A DNA stretch of 64,000 nt from Clostridiaceae bacterium (GCA_022641775.1 JALCDS010000001.1:62001-126000), one strand, 5' to 3'. Shown: positions 1-10,427, numbered from the stretch's first letter. Notes: generated from the letters alone by a model not told the origin. Program-made: numbers and translations.

Positions 1-827
1 TTCTAATAATTTATTGTAGGGTGTGAATACTGCATAACTGGAAATAGGTTCATTCCAAATTTCAGAAGCTTCTGCTATCCACAAAAATTGAGGATCTTTT
101 GTTCTTGAATAAGTTATTAATTCTTTCCAAAAATTTGCAGGCTTAGATGTTGCAACATCTGCTCTGATACCGTCAACGCCGAGTTTCATTACATAATCTA
201 CATAATCTTTGTACAAATTATAAACATTTTTGTTAATGTTTGATTCTGTACCGGCATCAAAAAGTCTGACGTCTGTCCAGTCTGCAGGTACAATTCCCTG
301 TCCTGATTTGTCTTTAACAAATAAGTCAGGTCTTTGTAAAAACAAATCATAAGAACCGCAAGATGGCAAATCTACAATTACACGAATTCTTCTTTTATGA
401 GCCTCATTAATAAATTTTATTGCTTGACTTTCAAGAGAAAGTGCCGTTTTGTTGCTGCCAAGTTGAGGATTTAGTTTAGTGAAACTTACAGGAGCATATA
501 AAGAGCCTGCTGTGCCTAAAGCTTTTGTTTTCCCTAATTGCATTATCGGAAGAATATGGATTGTATTTATTCCTTTTTCTGCTAATTCATCGAGTCTTTG
601 TATTCCGTTTAAAAAGTTTCCGCTTTCTTCTCCGTCATCAAAGTCTATAATTCCGTTATCGTTTGTATCTTGGGCATTAAATGTCCTCATATTTATTTCA
701 TAAATTTGCAATTCATGTTTTAAAAACAAATCTCTGGAATCATTAACCCAGACATTTTGGGCTAAAACTGATTGTACAGTAAAAAATAAAAATGCAAATA
801 TTAACAAAAAACTTTTAAAATTTTTCA
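1..827 (-). CDS. Secreted glycoside hydrolase family 13 (alpha-amylase-like) protein, 3' end truncated by window edge
   Basis: Manual reverse-strand translation from ATG at 827: MKNFKSFLLIFAFLFFTVQSVLAQNVWVNDSRDLFLKHELQIYEINMRTFN...GINTIHILPIMQLG...RRIRVIVDLPSCGSYD...YVMKLGVDGIRADVA; GH13-like (beta/alpha)8 motifs and signal peptide. Open to the window edge, so missing from the ORF track. Confidence 0.85.
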
Positions 828-924
828 TTTTACATATCCCTCTTCCAACAATGAGAATAACAAATAATAAATGATTTTGCAATAATAGTACAAATTTTTT
901 ATTTTATTATATAATGCATTTGTT

Positions 925-1884
925 ATGAAAAAGTATTCAATCGGTATAGATTTAGGTGGTACAAAAATCCTTACGGCTCTTGTTTCTCGTGAGAGTGGAG
1001 AAGTTTTGTTTTCAGTAAAAAAGAAAACAAAAAAGGCAAAAGGATCTAAAGCAATTTTTCATAAAATGATAGATAGCATTGAAGAATTGTTAGATGAAAA
1101 AATTGTACCAAAAGACGAAATTTCTTCAATAGGTGTTGGTGCTTCAGGTCAAATTGATAGAGAAAACGGCATTATTAAAGGTGCTTGCAACCTTGATTGT
1201 TATGAATTGAATATAAAAGAGAAATTGGAAAAAGAATTTAAGATCCCAGTATTTTTGGGAAATGATGTTGAAGTAGCCACCATTGGCGAGATGAAATACG
1301 GTGCAGCAAAGGGTTGTGATGATTTTGTGTGTATTTTTGTCGGGACTGGAATAGGTTCTGCAATTGTAAAAGATGGAAAAATAATTAAAGGTGCAACCGG
1401 TACAGCTGGTGAAATGGGACATATGATAGTCGATTTGAACGGTAGACAATGCGCATGCGGTGCTCATGGATGTTTGGAAGCATATGCTTCTCGTTCGGCT
1501 ATTGAACACAGAATTGAAGGTGCACTTAAAAAAGGTCGTCAATCCTCTATATCTGAGTATTTGAAAGATGGGAAATCAATAAGTTCGAGTATGATAGAAA
1601 AATCTATTCAAAGAGAAGATGAATTGGTAACCTTGTGCGTTTCAGAGGCAGCAGATTACTTGTCTGCAGGGATTGCAGGAGTTATAAATATTGTAAATCC
1701 AAAATTGATAATTCTTGGTGGCGGATTGATTAATGCAGTTGATTTCTTTTATCAAAAAACAATAAAAAAATCACGCTCAAAATGTTTGCCTGTTCCGTCA
1801 AAATCTATAGAGTTCAGAAAAGCTTCTCTCGGAGATTTTTCAGGAGTTATAGGTGCAGCAAATTTAGAAGAATATTTGCAATAA
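925..1884 (+). CDS. ROK family protein / glucokinase-like sugar kinase
   Basis: N-terminal IGIDLGGTKI phosphate motif; CACGAHGCLEAYAS ROK zinc-binding motif. Confidence 0.93.
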   Translation: MKKYSIGIDLGGTKILTALVSRESGEVLFSVKKKTKKAKGSKAIFHKMIDSIEELLDEKIVPKDEISSIGVGASGQIDRENGIIKGACNLDCYELNIKEKLEKEFKIPVFLGNDVEVATIGEMKYGAAKGCDDFVCIFVGTGIGSAIVKDGKIIKGATGTAGEMGHMIVDLNGRQCACGAHGCLEAYASRSAIEHRIEGALKKGRQSSISEYLKDGKSISSSMIEKSIQREDELVTLCVSEAADYLSAGIAGVINIVNPKLIILGGGLINAVDFFYQKTIKKSRSKCLPVPSKSIEFRKASLGDFSGVIGAANLEEYLQ

Positions 1885-1949
1885 CGCTATTTGCAAAATA
1901 CATTATAATATACTATAATAAGTGTGGTTATACTAAAAATGGGTTATAA

Positions 1950-3851
1950 ATGGGTTTATTTAATAAATTTAATGAAATAAGATCAATGATTCGCACTGTG
2001 GAAAATAAAGTCTATGGTGAGAAACAGGATTATTCAGAAATTTATGAACGTAACCTTCAGTTGGAACGTGAAATTGAAGAACGTACCAAGGAACTTAGTA
2101 TTGCTAATAAAAGAATGTTATCCTTGCAACATATCTGGGATATGATGAATTCTGCAAAACCTTTGCAAACAGTTTTGGAAGCCGTTGTAAACAGTCTTCA
2201 AGGTGAAATGGGATATCTTCACAGTAACATTTTACAAAAGTGTGAAGATGAAGACGGTGAATATATGTATATTTTGGCGCAGTCCAAAGATATAACTATT
2301 CAGCAGGTAAATGAAATTGTAAAAACGCCTATGCAATTAAGAAGATTGAAATATGCACCGGGCAGTATTTTTGAACAATCTTTGGTTTCAAGAAAGATTA
2401 TTCAAGTAAAAGATTTTAAACAAGTTTTTGAACCTATTTTGCCGGATTGGACAAAAGATATTCACAAGAAAATTTTACAAAATGTTCAAATTAAATCAAT
2501 AATTTTTATTCCGTTATACACAATGAAAAAGCCGTTTGGTTGGTTTTGTGTATATTCTTCTCGTGAAGAATTGACGAGTGCAGAATCGGATTTTTTAACC
2601 ATTTTTGCTCAACAAATTGAAATGGCAATTACTATCGCGGATTTGTTTGAAGCCCTTAAGGAACAAGCTGTTACTGATCCGTTGACAGGTTTGTATAACA
2701 GAAGATATTTTGAAGAACTTTTAGAAAAAGAAGTTACCCGTGCGAAACGTCAAAATCAACCGTTTAGTGTTATCGGGCTTGATTTGGACTTTTTAAAACA
2801 GATAAACGATAAATACGGACACAATTTTGGGGATTTAGCTATCAAAACAATTGCAGAAGTATTGAAAAATAATGCGAGAAGTATTGATACTGCAGCGAGA
2901 ATAGGCGGAGAAGAGTTCAACGTAATTTTGCCAGGTATTGATTCAAACGGCGCAATGATTGCTGCAGAAAGAATTCGTAAAACTTTGGCAGAACAAGAAC
3001 TGGATACAATCGGGCATATCACAGCGAGTCTTGGTGTTGCTACGTTTTTTGAACATACGGATAATATTGATGAACTCTTGGAATTGACCGATCAAGCAAT
3101 GTATATGTCAAAACGAAACGGTAGAAATCAGGTTACGCTTGCAACTCCTATTACAGAAACTTCTTGGCAAGAAATTGCAATCAATACATTTGTTGATATT
3201 TTGTCAAAACATAATATTCCGCTTGATGCAAAATTATCAAAAGAACTTAAAAAGAAGTTGGAAAAATCAAAAGATTCAAATGCACCAAAAGAAACTTTGT
3301 ATGCGGTTGCAGACACTTTGACATCTACATACAATCCGTTGCATATTCAAGGGTTAGTAAAGTCAAAGGTTGATGCGGCTGTTTGTTTGGCAAAACGTTT
3401 CGACCTATCAACAGAAGAAATTGACAAACTTAAAATAGCAATTCTTTTGTATGATATTGGTAATTTGATGCTTCCTCAAGAGTTGTTGCAAAAAGTTGCT
3501 CCACTTACAAAGGAAGAACAAAATCACATAAAAGAGCACCCTGTTATTGCGGCAAGAGAGATATTGAAACCTATATCATATATTCAAGATGTTATTCCGA
3601 TAGTTGAACATCACCATGAAAATTGGGATGGTTCCGGTTATCCTAACAATATCAAGCATGAAGAAATTCCTATGACATCTCAAATTATTTTGATTGTAGA
3701 TGCTTATTTTGCCTTGATTGAACCGCGTGCTTATCGTGACAGATTGACGCCTGAAAAAGCAATAGAAGAAATTCAAAAAGATGAAGGCAAAAAGTGGAAT
3801 AAGACTTTGGCAGAAGAGTTTATTACAATTATAAAGCATGATTTTAGCTAG
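1950..3851 (+). CDS. GAF-like sensor + GGDEF diguanylate cyclase + degenerate HD-GYP-like domain protein
   Basis: RSIDTAARIGGEEF (I-site RxxD + GGEEF); C-terminal HHENWDGSGYP and DAYFALIEPRAYR of the HD-GYP family, with YDIGN in place of HDIGK. Confidence 0.9.
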   Translation: MGLFNKFNEIRSMIRTVENKVYGEKQDYSEIYERNLQLEREIEERTKELSIANKRMLSLQHIWDMMNSAKPLQTVLEAVVNSLQGEMGYLHSNILQKCEDEDGEYMYILAQSKDITIQQVNEIVKTPMQLRRLKYAPGSIFEQSLVSRKIIQVKDFKQVFEPILPDWTKDIHKKILQNVQIKSIIFIPLYTMKKPFGWFCVYSSREELTSAESDFLTIFAQQIEMAITIADLFEALKEQAVTDPLTGLYNRRYFEELLEKEVTRAKRQNQPFSVIGLDLDFLKQINDKYGHNFGDLAIKTIAEVLKNNARSIDTAARIGGEEFNVILPGIDSNGAMIAAERIRKTLAEQELDTIGHITASLGVATFFEHTDNIDELLELTDQAMYMSKRNGRNQVTLATPITETSWQEIAINTFVDILSKHNIPLDAKLSKELKKKLEKSKDSNAPKETLYAVADTLTSTYNPLHIQGLVKSKVDAAVCLAKRFDLSTEEIDKLKIAILLYDIGNLMLPQELLQKVAPLTKEEQNHIKEHPVIAAREILKPISYIQDVIPIVEHHHENWDGSGYPNNIKHEEIPMTSQIILIVDAYFALIEPRAYRDRLTPEKAIEEIQKDEGKKWNKTLAEEFITIIKHDFS

Positions 3852-3853
3852 AT

Positions 3854-4759
3854 ATGAAAGAAAAAGAATTTATACAAATAATAAAACAAGAACTGAATTC
3901 AAAATTTATCGGAGATGATTGTGCTTATCTAAAAGATTTAGGAATTGTTGTAACTCAAGACAGCCTTGTAGAAGATGTTCATTTTTCACTTGCATATATG
4001 ACTGCTTATGAATTGGGATATAAGTCTGCAATGGTAAATATTTCTGATATTGCAGCAAGCGGAGCAAAGCCGTTGTACCTTACGGTTGCTTTGTCGTTAC
4101 CGAAAGATATTTCCTCAACATTTGTAAAAGAATTTTATAGAGGATTAAAAGAGGCTTCAAAAAATGTAGAAATTGTCGGTGGGGATATCACTGGAAGTGA
4201 CAAGGTTTTTGTATCTGTAACGGCGATAGGTTCAGATAAGGGCAGACGTATTTCTTCGAGACGGAATGCTAAAATAGGTCAAAAAATTGTTATATCAGGC
4301 AATCATGGTTCGTCTTCCGTGGGATTAAAACTTTTACAAAACGGAAATCTTGATAAAAATAACAAGTTTATAAAAGCTCATTTAATGCCGAACGCTCAAT
4401 TAGAGTTTTCTGAAAAAATTTCAAAAAATATCAGTTATGATTATGCAATGATGGATACATCTGACGGATTGGCGGATGCACTCTTTGCACTTAGTGAGGA
4501 AAGCGATGTGAAACTGGCGATTGATTTTGAAAAAATACCGCATGAAAAAGATTTGGAACAATTTGAAAACTGGCAAAATGAGGTACTCTTCGGTGGAGAA
4601 GATTACGGAATAGTTGCCTGTATTGACAATCCTTCAGCGGATATGCAAATTATCGGTGAGGTAAAAGAAGGTAATGGTATTGAAATAAATTGTTGCGGAA
4701 AGATTAAGAATTTAACAAGAGTTGACGTAGAGGAAAATTTGTATAATCATTTTAAGTAG
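3854..4759 (+). CDS. thiL: Thiamine-monophosphate kinase
   Basis: GDDCAYLKDLGIVVTQDSLVEDVHF, NISDIAASGAKPLYLTVALSLP, MMDTSDGLADAL, FGGEDYGIVA motifs. Confidence 0.92.
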   Translation: MKEKEFIQIIKQELNSKFIGDDCAYLKDLGIVVTQDSLVEDVHFSLAYMTAYELGYKSAMVNISDIAASGAKPLYLTVALSLPKDISSTFVKEFYRGLKEASKNVEIVGGDITGSDKVFVSVTAIGSDKGRRISSRRNAKIGQKIVISGNHGSSSVGLKLLQNGNLDKNNKFIKAHLMPNAQLEFSEKISKNISYDYAMMDTSDGLADALFALSEESDVKLAIDFEKIPHEKDLEQFENWQNEVLFGGEDYGIVACIDNPSADMQIIGEVKEGNGIEINCCGKIKNLTRVDVEENLYNHFK

Positions 4760-4773
4760 GAGATTTATATAAA

Positions 4774-5427
4774 ATGAAAATTAATGTTGTGATACCGGCC
4801 GGCGGAACTTCATCAAGATTTGGGAAAAAGAATAAACTGTTAGAAAAAATCGACGGTAAAATGGTTATTGAATATACGGTGGAAGCTTTTGAGGATGAAC
4901 GTATAAGTGAAATAATTATCCCTGCAAATGTTTCAATTATTGAATTGTTAGAAGAAACTTTTAAAAATAATCCTAAAATAAAAATTATAGAAGGCGGGAA
5001 AGCTCGTCAACAGTCAGTTTTTAATGGGTTGAATTATAGCGAGTGTGATTATGTTTTGATTCATGACGGAGCAAGACCTATGATTACGAAAGAGCTTGTC
5101 AGTCTTGCGATAGATATGGTTATTGATAAAAAAGCCCTGACCGTTGCAACAAAGACAGTAGATACTATAAAAGAAGTTGTTGAAGGGAAAATAGTCAAGA
5201 CAATTGACAGAGCAAAATTGTATAATACTCAAACTCCACAGGCTTTTGAATACAATTTGATTTTAAATGCACATAAAAAACTTGTTGATGAAAATTACAC
5301 AGATGATGCAGGCATGTTGGAAAGTTTGGGCAAAACTGTTTATATTCTCGATGGAAGTTATAAAAATATAAAAATTACAACACAAAACGACCTTGATATT
5401 GCAAAGATTTATTTGAAACAAAATTAA
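4774..5427 (+). CDS. ispD: 2-C-methyl-D-erythritol 4-phosphate cytidylyltransferase
   Basis: VVIPAGGTSSRFGKKNKL, VLIHDGARPMI, TQTPQAF, DDAGMLE motifs. Confidence 0.95.
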   Translation: MKINVVIPAGGTSSRFGKKNKLLEKIDGKMVIEYTVEAFEDERISEIIIPANVSIIELLEETFKNNPKIKIIEGGKARQQSVFNGLNYSECDYVLIHDGARPMITKELVSLAIDMVIDKKALTVATKTVDTIKEVVEGKIVKTIDRAKLYNTQTPQAFEYNLILNAHKKLVDENYTDDAGMLESLGKTVYILDGSYKNIKITTQNDLDIAKIYLKQN

Positions 5428-6524
5428 AGAATATAATTTTTTACAAGATTTAATTCATCTTGTTTTGTCATTTTAGGATTTTTAAATTTTTCTATTAATA
5501 CTTTATCAAAAATTTTCTGAAAGTCTTTTGATGGTTTGAGTCCAAGATTTATCAAATCTTGTCCTGTAATTTTCAATTTTACATTTTTCAAGTTATTCAA
5601 ATAATGATTCGCAATATTTTTATTAACAGTATTTCCATACAAAATGGCAGTTTCAGCCAAACAATTTTGGAATGCTTTATAAATTTCAATATCAGATTTA
5701 AGTTTTATATTTTTTATTTTTGCAAAATCATTCAGAATCTTTTGTTCATTTTTTGACAATGGAATACGTGACAAATCTTCAATTAAACCGACATAAGTCA
5801 GCCATTGATAGTTTGAGGTATAAACATCTTGAGGGATTGATGGCTTGTAAGTTTTTTGAGTTATTAATTTATAAATATTTTCATTTACAAAAATTTCAAA
5901 TGCTTCATTCATATTCAATTTGGATTTACCTTTGTATCCGAAAAGTTCTATAAGTTCTTTTTTTATACGTTGGTAACACATATCATAATTTATATTTTTC
6001 AAGTATTCAATTTGAAGTTTTTCAGTTTCTTCATCAAGTTCAAACCCAAAACGCATTCTGAATTTTAATGCTCTTAAAATTCTTGTCGGGTCTTCTATAA
6101 AACTTTTCTCATGTAGAACTTTCAATTTTTTGTTTTTTAAATCTTCAAGCCCACCTGTAAAATCAATTATTTCTCCTGTTTTTACAGATTTATAAAGTGA
6201 ATTGATTGTAAAATCACGGCGGTTAACATCTTCCATCAAGGAACATCCGATGTCGGATACTTTTGGCAGATGACCTGCTTTTGGATAAGTTTCACATCTG
6301 GTTGATGCTATATCAACTGATTTGCCGTAAATTTTTACTCTTACTGTCTTAAAAGGCTCGTTAATTTGTATAATTTCAAGATTTTGTGACTTGGCGTAAT
6401 CTATAGCATTTCCTTCATATATCAAATCTATATCTAAATTTTCTATGCCTAAGATTTCATCTCGAACAATTCCGCCGACATAGTACAATTTTCCTGATTT
6501 ATCCTTTATATTGATGATGTTCAT
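5424..6524 (-). CDS. cca: CCA tRNA nucleotidyltransferase / poly(A) polymerase family
   Basis: YYVGGIVRDEILG, DIDLIYEG, RRDFTINSLYKS, DFTGGLEDL, DPTRILRALKFRMRFGF. Start chosen at internal ATG 6524 (MNIINIKDKSGKLYYVGG), since the longer ORF runs through the divergent promoter. Confidence 0.9.
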   Translation of the reverse strand: MNIINIKDKSGKLYYVGGIVRDEILGIENLDIDLIYEGNAIDYAKSQNLEIIQINEPFKTVRVKIYGKSVDIASTRCETYPKAGHLPKVSDIGCSLMEDVNRRDFTINSLYKSVKTGEIIDFTGGLEDLKNKKLKVLHEKSFIEDPTRILRALKFRMRFGFELDEETEKLQIEYLKNINYDMCYQRIKKELIELFGYKGKSKLNMNEAFEIFVNENIYKLITQKTYKPSIPQDVYTSNYQWLTYVGLIEDLSRIPLSKNEQKILNDFAKIKNIKLKSDIEIYKAFQNCLAETAILYGNTVNKNIANHYLNNLKNVKLKITGQDLINLGLKPSKDFQKIFDKVLIEKFKNPKMTKQDELNLVKNYIL

Positions 6525-6583
6525 ATTGCGTATTTTAGCATAAAATAGTATAATAAATAAATTGTTTAAAAAAGAGGCAAAAT

Positions 6584-9500
6584 ATGTTACAAGAGGCATC
6601 AAAGGCAATAAATTCAGCGTTTAACAATAGTTTCATAAAGAAACTATCTCAATATTTGCATGATTGCGTTAGAGAAGAAGTAAAAAGTTCCACTTTTCGT
6701 AACTTAAAAGGTGATAAAGATAACAAGTGGATTTTCTTAAAAGGAAAAGATGAAGAATTATTTTCTCAAGGGTTGGAATATTTGCCGCTTGATGGTAGTG
6801 ACAGCAAGCTTACAGAATTAATGATTCAATCAGAAATGAGCCAAAAAGATAAATATTTGATTTACGGATATTTATTTTTAGTCGGAAAATCTGCAAAAAA
6901 ACGCCAAAATGAATTTTTGACTCCATTATTGTATATTCCATGTCACTTGGAACGTAATGGGGTGAATATAAATTGTATTCCGCAAGATGAAATTGTTTCT
7001 CTTAACACAGGCGCCCTTACGGCTTTGATGAAAAAAAGTGATGATGACGATGAAGTTGAACAGCTTATTGAAGGGTTGTTGGATGTTGTACCGGAAATGC
7101 CTATTACTCAGGAAAAATTGGATATCTTTTTAACGACATTAAAATCTGTTATTCCTGATATCGGAATAAATCTTGACCATACAGATGATGTTGATGAAGA
7201 TAATGTTGAAAAAACAACAGAAAAAGATTTAACAAAAGAATTTTATTCAAAAAAAATTGATGGTGACAATGTAGATGATGTAATCGAAGCTGAAGAAGAA
7301 GAAAAAGAAAAAATTATAAAAAAACCTGAAAAGATACACCTTACAAGTCAGTATGCAATAATTTTGACAAAACGTCCTTCTGTTACGGCAGGTGTTTTGC
7401 ATGAATTAACTCAAATAGGCGAAAAACCGTCAGGGATTTATAGAGAAACAGCGTTAAATGTTATTAATGAAGAATTCCAACATTCAAAAGACAAATCAGT
7501 GATGATTCCGAGCATGAAGGAAATTACAGATTTTTATCCTATAACGCCTCTTTCGTTGAGTGACAGTCAGGAAAAAGTTATAAAATATATTGATAATAAC
7601 AAATTTATTGCCGTTCAGGGACCTCCCGGAACCGGTAAATCGCAAACAATTGTAAATTTGGTTGCACATTTGATTGCAAACGGCAAAACAGTTCTTGTGG
7701 CATCTCGTATGGACAAGGCGGTGGATGTTGTTGCCGATAGATTGAATGAGCTTGGTGCTCCATTTTTAGCATTACGTGCAGGCAGATTGAACTATCAAAA
7801 ACAATTGAGTTATAAATTACAAGACCTTTTATCAGGTAAAATAGATATAGATACCGATTTTGAAGACAGTTTGCTTGTTGATGTCAAGGATATGAAAGTA
7901 CACCTTGATAATTTGAAAAATTTGGAAGATAAATCCGAAAAAATTATTAAGCTTGAAGAAACTTGGCATGATTTGCAAAAACAAGCTAAAGAGCAAGAAG
8001 AAGTCAACGGCAAATCTCAATTTATAACATCTCAATTGAAGCAAACTGAAATTGATTCAATTGCTGTTATTATAAAAACGCTTGAGAACAATATCGAAAA
8101 ATCAGGATTTTTTGCAAATATCGCCAATTTTACAAAATTAAATACTTTGAAAAAAATTCTAAAAATTAAAGATTTTGAAGTAAATTTTGAAAATCTTGCA
8201 AGATTAAAAACAGAACTTGAGCAGGCACAGATTGTTTATAATTTACGCAAAACTGAAGCTGAAATCCAAAAAATCGGGAATTTACATGTATTATCCGAAC
8301 AAATAAGAGATTTGAAAAAGAAACAAAAAACTCTCGCTATAAACATCTTGAAAAATAAGCGCAGAGAATCTTTGAAAGGTTTGTTGAGAGATCAAATAAA
8401 ACGTCAAAGGTTGAAAGTTCACGCAAAATCTCTTGTAGAACGTAGACAAAATATTCAAAACAGAATTCTGGAGACAGAAGATTTCAAACCGCTTTTGGAA
8501 GCATTTCCTTGTTGGTGTGCAACAACTTATGCAATTTCAGGTTCAATGCCATTGAAGCCGGGGATGTTTGATGTTGCAATTATTGATGAAGCTTCTCAAT
8601 GCGATATTGCAAGTTGTTTTCCGATACTTTATCGTGCAAAACGTGCAGTAATTGTTGGTGATGATAAGCAACTTCCGCATTTGTCATTCTTGGAAAAGGC
8701 TAAAGAACAATCTTTCTTGTCAAAATATGGAATTCCTGATAAATATCAATTGATGTGGAGATTCCGTTCAAATTCAATGTTTGATTTGGCAGATTATTAT
8801 TCAATGAACTCTGTTATGTTGGATGAACACTTCAGAAGTTTACCACCGATTATTGATTTTTCTAACAAAGAATTTTATGGTGGCAGAATCAGAATAATGA
8901 AACATGATTTTTCTAATTCTGATAAAGTTGTTGAAATAGTAGAAGTTCCGGAAGGAAAAGTAGATTTTGATGCAACAAGAAACTTGCCTGAAATTGAGGC
9001 GTTAGTTAAAAAACTGTATGACATTGTTGTTGAAGATGAACGCAAAAATCCTGACAATCCGACATCTATTGGTATAATTTCGCCTTTTAGAGCCGAAGTT
9101 GACCAAATGAAAATTTCTGTTTCAAAAGTATTGTCAGATCATATGATGAAAAAACATCAAATAGAAATAGGTACAGCACATACATTCCAAGGTGATGAGA
9201 GAGATATAATGCTTATTTCGTGGGCTTTTGCCGACAACAGTTTCCCTCAAAGTATCATATTCTTACAAAAACCTAATTTATTTAACGTAGCAATTACCCG
9301 TGCAAGATATAAGGTTATTAATTTTGTATCAAGAAATCCAAAAGATTTGCCGGAAGGCTTGTTTAGAGATTACATAAATTATATTTACGAATACCAAAAT
9401 CATCTTCAAGCTCTGCAAAATAATGAATTTGATGAAAATATTTATAAGAATTCTCTTGAAAGAGAAATTGCTGAAAATATTAGAGAACTAGGTCATGAAG

Positions 9501-9718
9501 TAAAAGCAGGTGTTGATATAGCCGGTTTGAGTGCAGATTTACTTATTGATAATAAATTTATTATTGAAGTTGACGGTGTTGAAGATAATGAAAAATCTAA
9601 AGTTTCAAATATGAAAAAGCAATCTATTCTTGAACGTACAGGATTTAAAGTAAAAAGAATTACGTATCGTGAATGGCAGTATTCTTCAAAACTTTGCCTT
9701 GACAGAGTCTTGAAATAA
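6584..9718 (+). CDS. SF1 (UPF1-like) DNA/RNA helicase with C-terminal endonuclease-like fold
   Basis: Walker A GPPGTGKSQTIVNLVAHLI; IIDEASQCDIAS; GDDKQLPH; EIGTAHTFQGDERDIML; VAITRAR; C-terminal LSADLLIDNKFIIEVDG resembles PD-(D/E)xK/REase_MTES_1575-type tail. Confidence 0.88.
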   Translation: MLQEASKAINSAFNNSFIKKLSQYLHDCVREEVKSSTFRNLKGDKDNKWIFLKGKDEELFSQGLEYLPLDGSDSKLTELMIQSEMSQKDKYLIYGYLFLVGKSAKKRQNEFLTPLLYIPCHLERNGVNINCIPQDEIVSLNTGALTALMKKSDDDDEVEQLIEGLLDVVPEMPITQEKLDIFLTTLKSVIPDIGINLDHTDDVDEDNVEKTTEKDLTKEFYSKKIDGDNVDDVIEAEEEEKEKIIKKPEKIHLTSQYAIILTKRPSVTAGVLHELTQIGEKPSGIYRETALNVINEEFQHSKDKSVMIPSMKEITDFYPITPLSLSDSQEKVIKYIDNNKFIAVQGPPGTGKSQTIVNLVAHLIANGKTVLVASRMDKAVDVVADRLNELGAPFLALRAGRLNYQKQLSYKLQDLLSGKIDIDTDFEDSLLVDVKDMKVHLDNLKNLEDKSEKIIKLEETWHDLQKQAKEQEEVNGKSQFITSQLKQTEIDSIAVIIKTLENNIEKSGFFANIANFTKLNTLKKILKIKDFEVNFENLARLKTELEQAQIVYNLRKTEAEIQKIGNLHVLSEQIRDLKKKQKTLAINILKNKRRESLKGLLRDQIKRQRLKVHAKSLVERRQNIQNRILETEDFKPLLEAFPCWCATTYAISGSMPLKPGMFDVAIIDEASQCDIASCFPILYRAKRAVIVGDDKQLPHLSFLEKAKEQSFLSKYGIPDKYQLMWRFRSNSMFDLADYYSMNSVMLDEHFRSLPPIIDFSNKEFYGGRIRIMKHDFSNSDKVVEIVEVPEGKVDFDATRNLPEIEALVKKLYDIVVEDERKNPDNPTSIGIISPFRAEVDQMKISVSKVLSDHMMKKHQIEIGTAHTFQGDERDIMLISWAFADNSFPQSIIFLQKPNLFNVAITRARYKVINFVSRNPKDLPEGLFRDYINYIYEYQNHLQALQNNEFDENIYKNSLEREIAENIRELGHEVKAGVDIAGLSADLLIDNKFIIEVDGVEDNEKSKVSNMKKQSILERTGFKVKRITYREWQYSSKLCLDRVLK

Positions 9719-9728
9719 GTGCTATAAT
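9699..9728 (+). promoter_or_regulatory. Consensus sigma70-type promoter of TPM copy 1, starting inside the helicase 3' end
   Basis: TTGACA - 18 bp - TATAAT, ATG 10 nt after -10. Confidence 0.82.
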
Positions 9729-9737
9729 TCTTGCGTT

Positions 9738-10427
9738 ATGAAAAAGGTTATTTTAGGTCTATTTTTATTAATTTTTACATTGATTTGCCTACCAGTTCAG
9801 GCACTTGAGGATTTGAATTTTCAAAGCGGATTTATTTCTGATAATGCAAAAGTAATCAATCAACAAGATTACGAGGCGATGAACAAATTTTTGTGGGAGT
9901 TACACAACAAAACTACTGCTGATATTGCTGTTGTTACAGTTACATCTCTCCAAGGTGAAGATGTCAAAGATGTAGCAATACAAATAGGGAATAAATATAA
10001 AGTTGGTGCCAAAGGTAAAAATAATGGCGCTGTATTATTGGTAGCACCAAATGAAAGAAAAGCCAGAATAGAAGTTGCTCCCGGATTGATGAATGTTTTG
10101 CCTGAATCTGTTGATGAGGATATTATGGATAACACTATGATTCCATTTTTTAAATCAGGGGATTATTCAAAGGGTATTTATAGTGGTGCTGCAAAAATGA
10201 CAACAATTATTGCAAACTCTTATAATGTGCAATTGACAACATTGGATGCAACAACTATTCCGCAAGGACAAAATAACGGCGCACGCAATGGTAATGATGG
10301 TGCAATTCCTTTCTGGGCTTGGCCATTTATAATTATTGGTGGACTTTTTAGCGGCAGAAGAAGATATGGAGCTTTTGGCGGCGGCGGCGGCTTTGGTGGC
10401 GGTTGTGGCTCATCAGGTAGTTGGTAA
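9738..10427 (+). CDS. TPM domain (YgcG-like) membrane protein, copy 1
   Basis: Signal peptide; ALEDLNFQSGFISDNAKVI..LWELHNKTTADIAVVTVTSLQGEDVKDVAIQIGNKYKVG; C-terminal Gly-rich GGGGGFGGGCGSSGSW tail. Confidence 0.85.
   Translation: MKKVILGLFLLIFTLICLPVQALEDLNFQSGFISDNAKVINQQDYEAMNKFLWELHNKTTADIAVVTVTSLQGEDVKDVAIQIGNKYKVGAKGKNNGAVLLVAPNERKARIEVAPGLMNVLPESVDEDIMDNTMIPFFKSGDYSKGIYSGAAKMTTIIANSYNVQLTTLDATTIPQGQNNGARNGNDGAIPFWAWPFIIIGGLFSGRRRYGAFGGGGGFGGGCGSSGSW

Noticed and set aside
1144-1542. 132-aa antisense ORF inside the ROK gene
   Set aside because: Low-plausibility Cys/Ser/Phe-rich composition, no RBS, fully embedded in a well-supported CDS. Same reasoning applied to the other antisense ORFs inside fabF, cysS, RND and DEAD-box genes.
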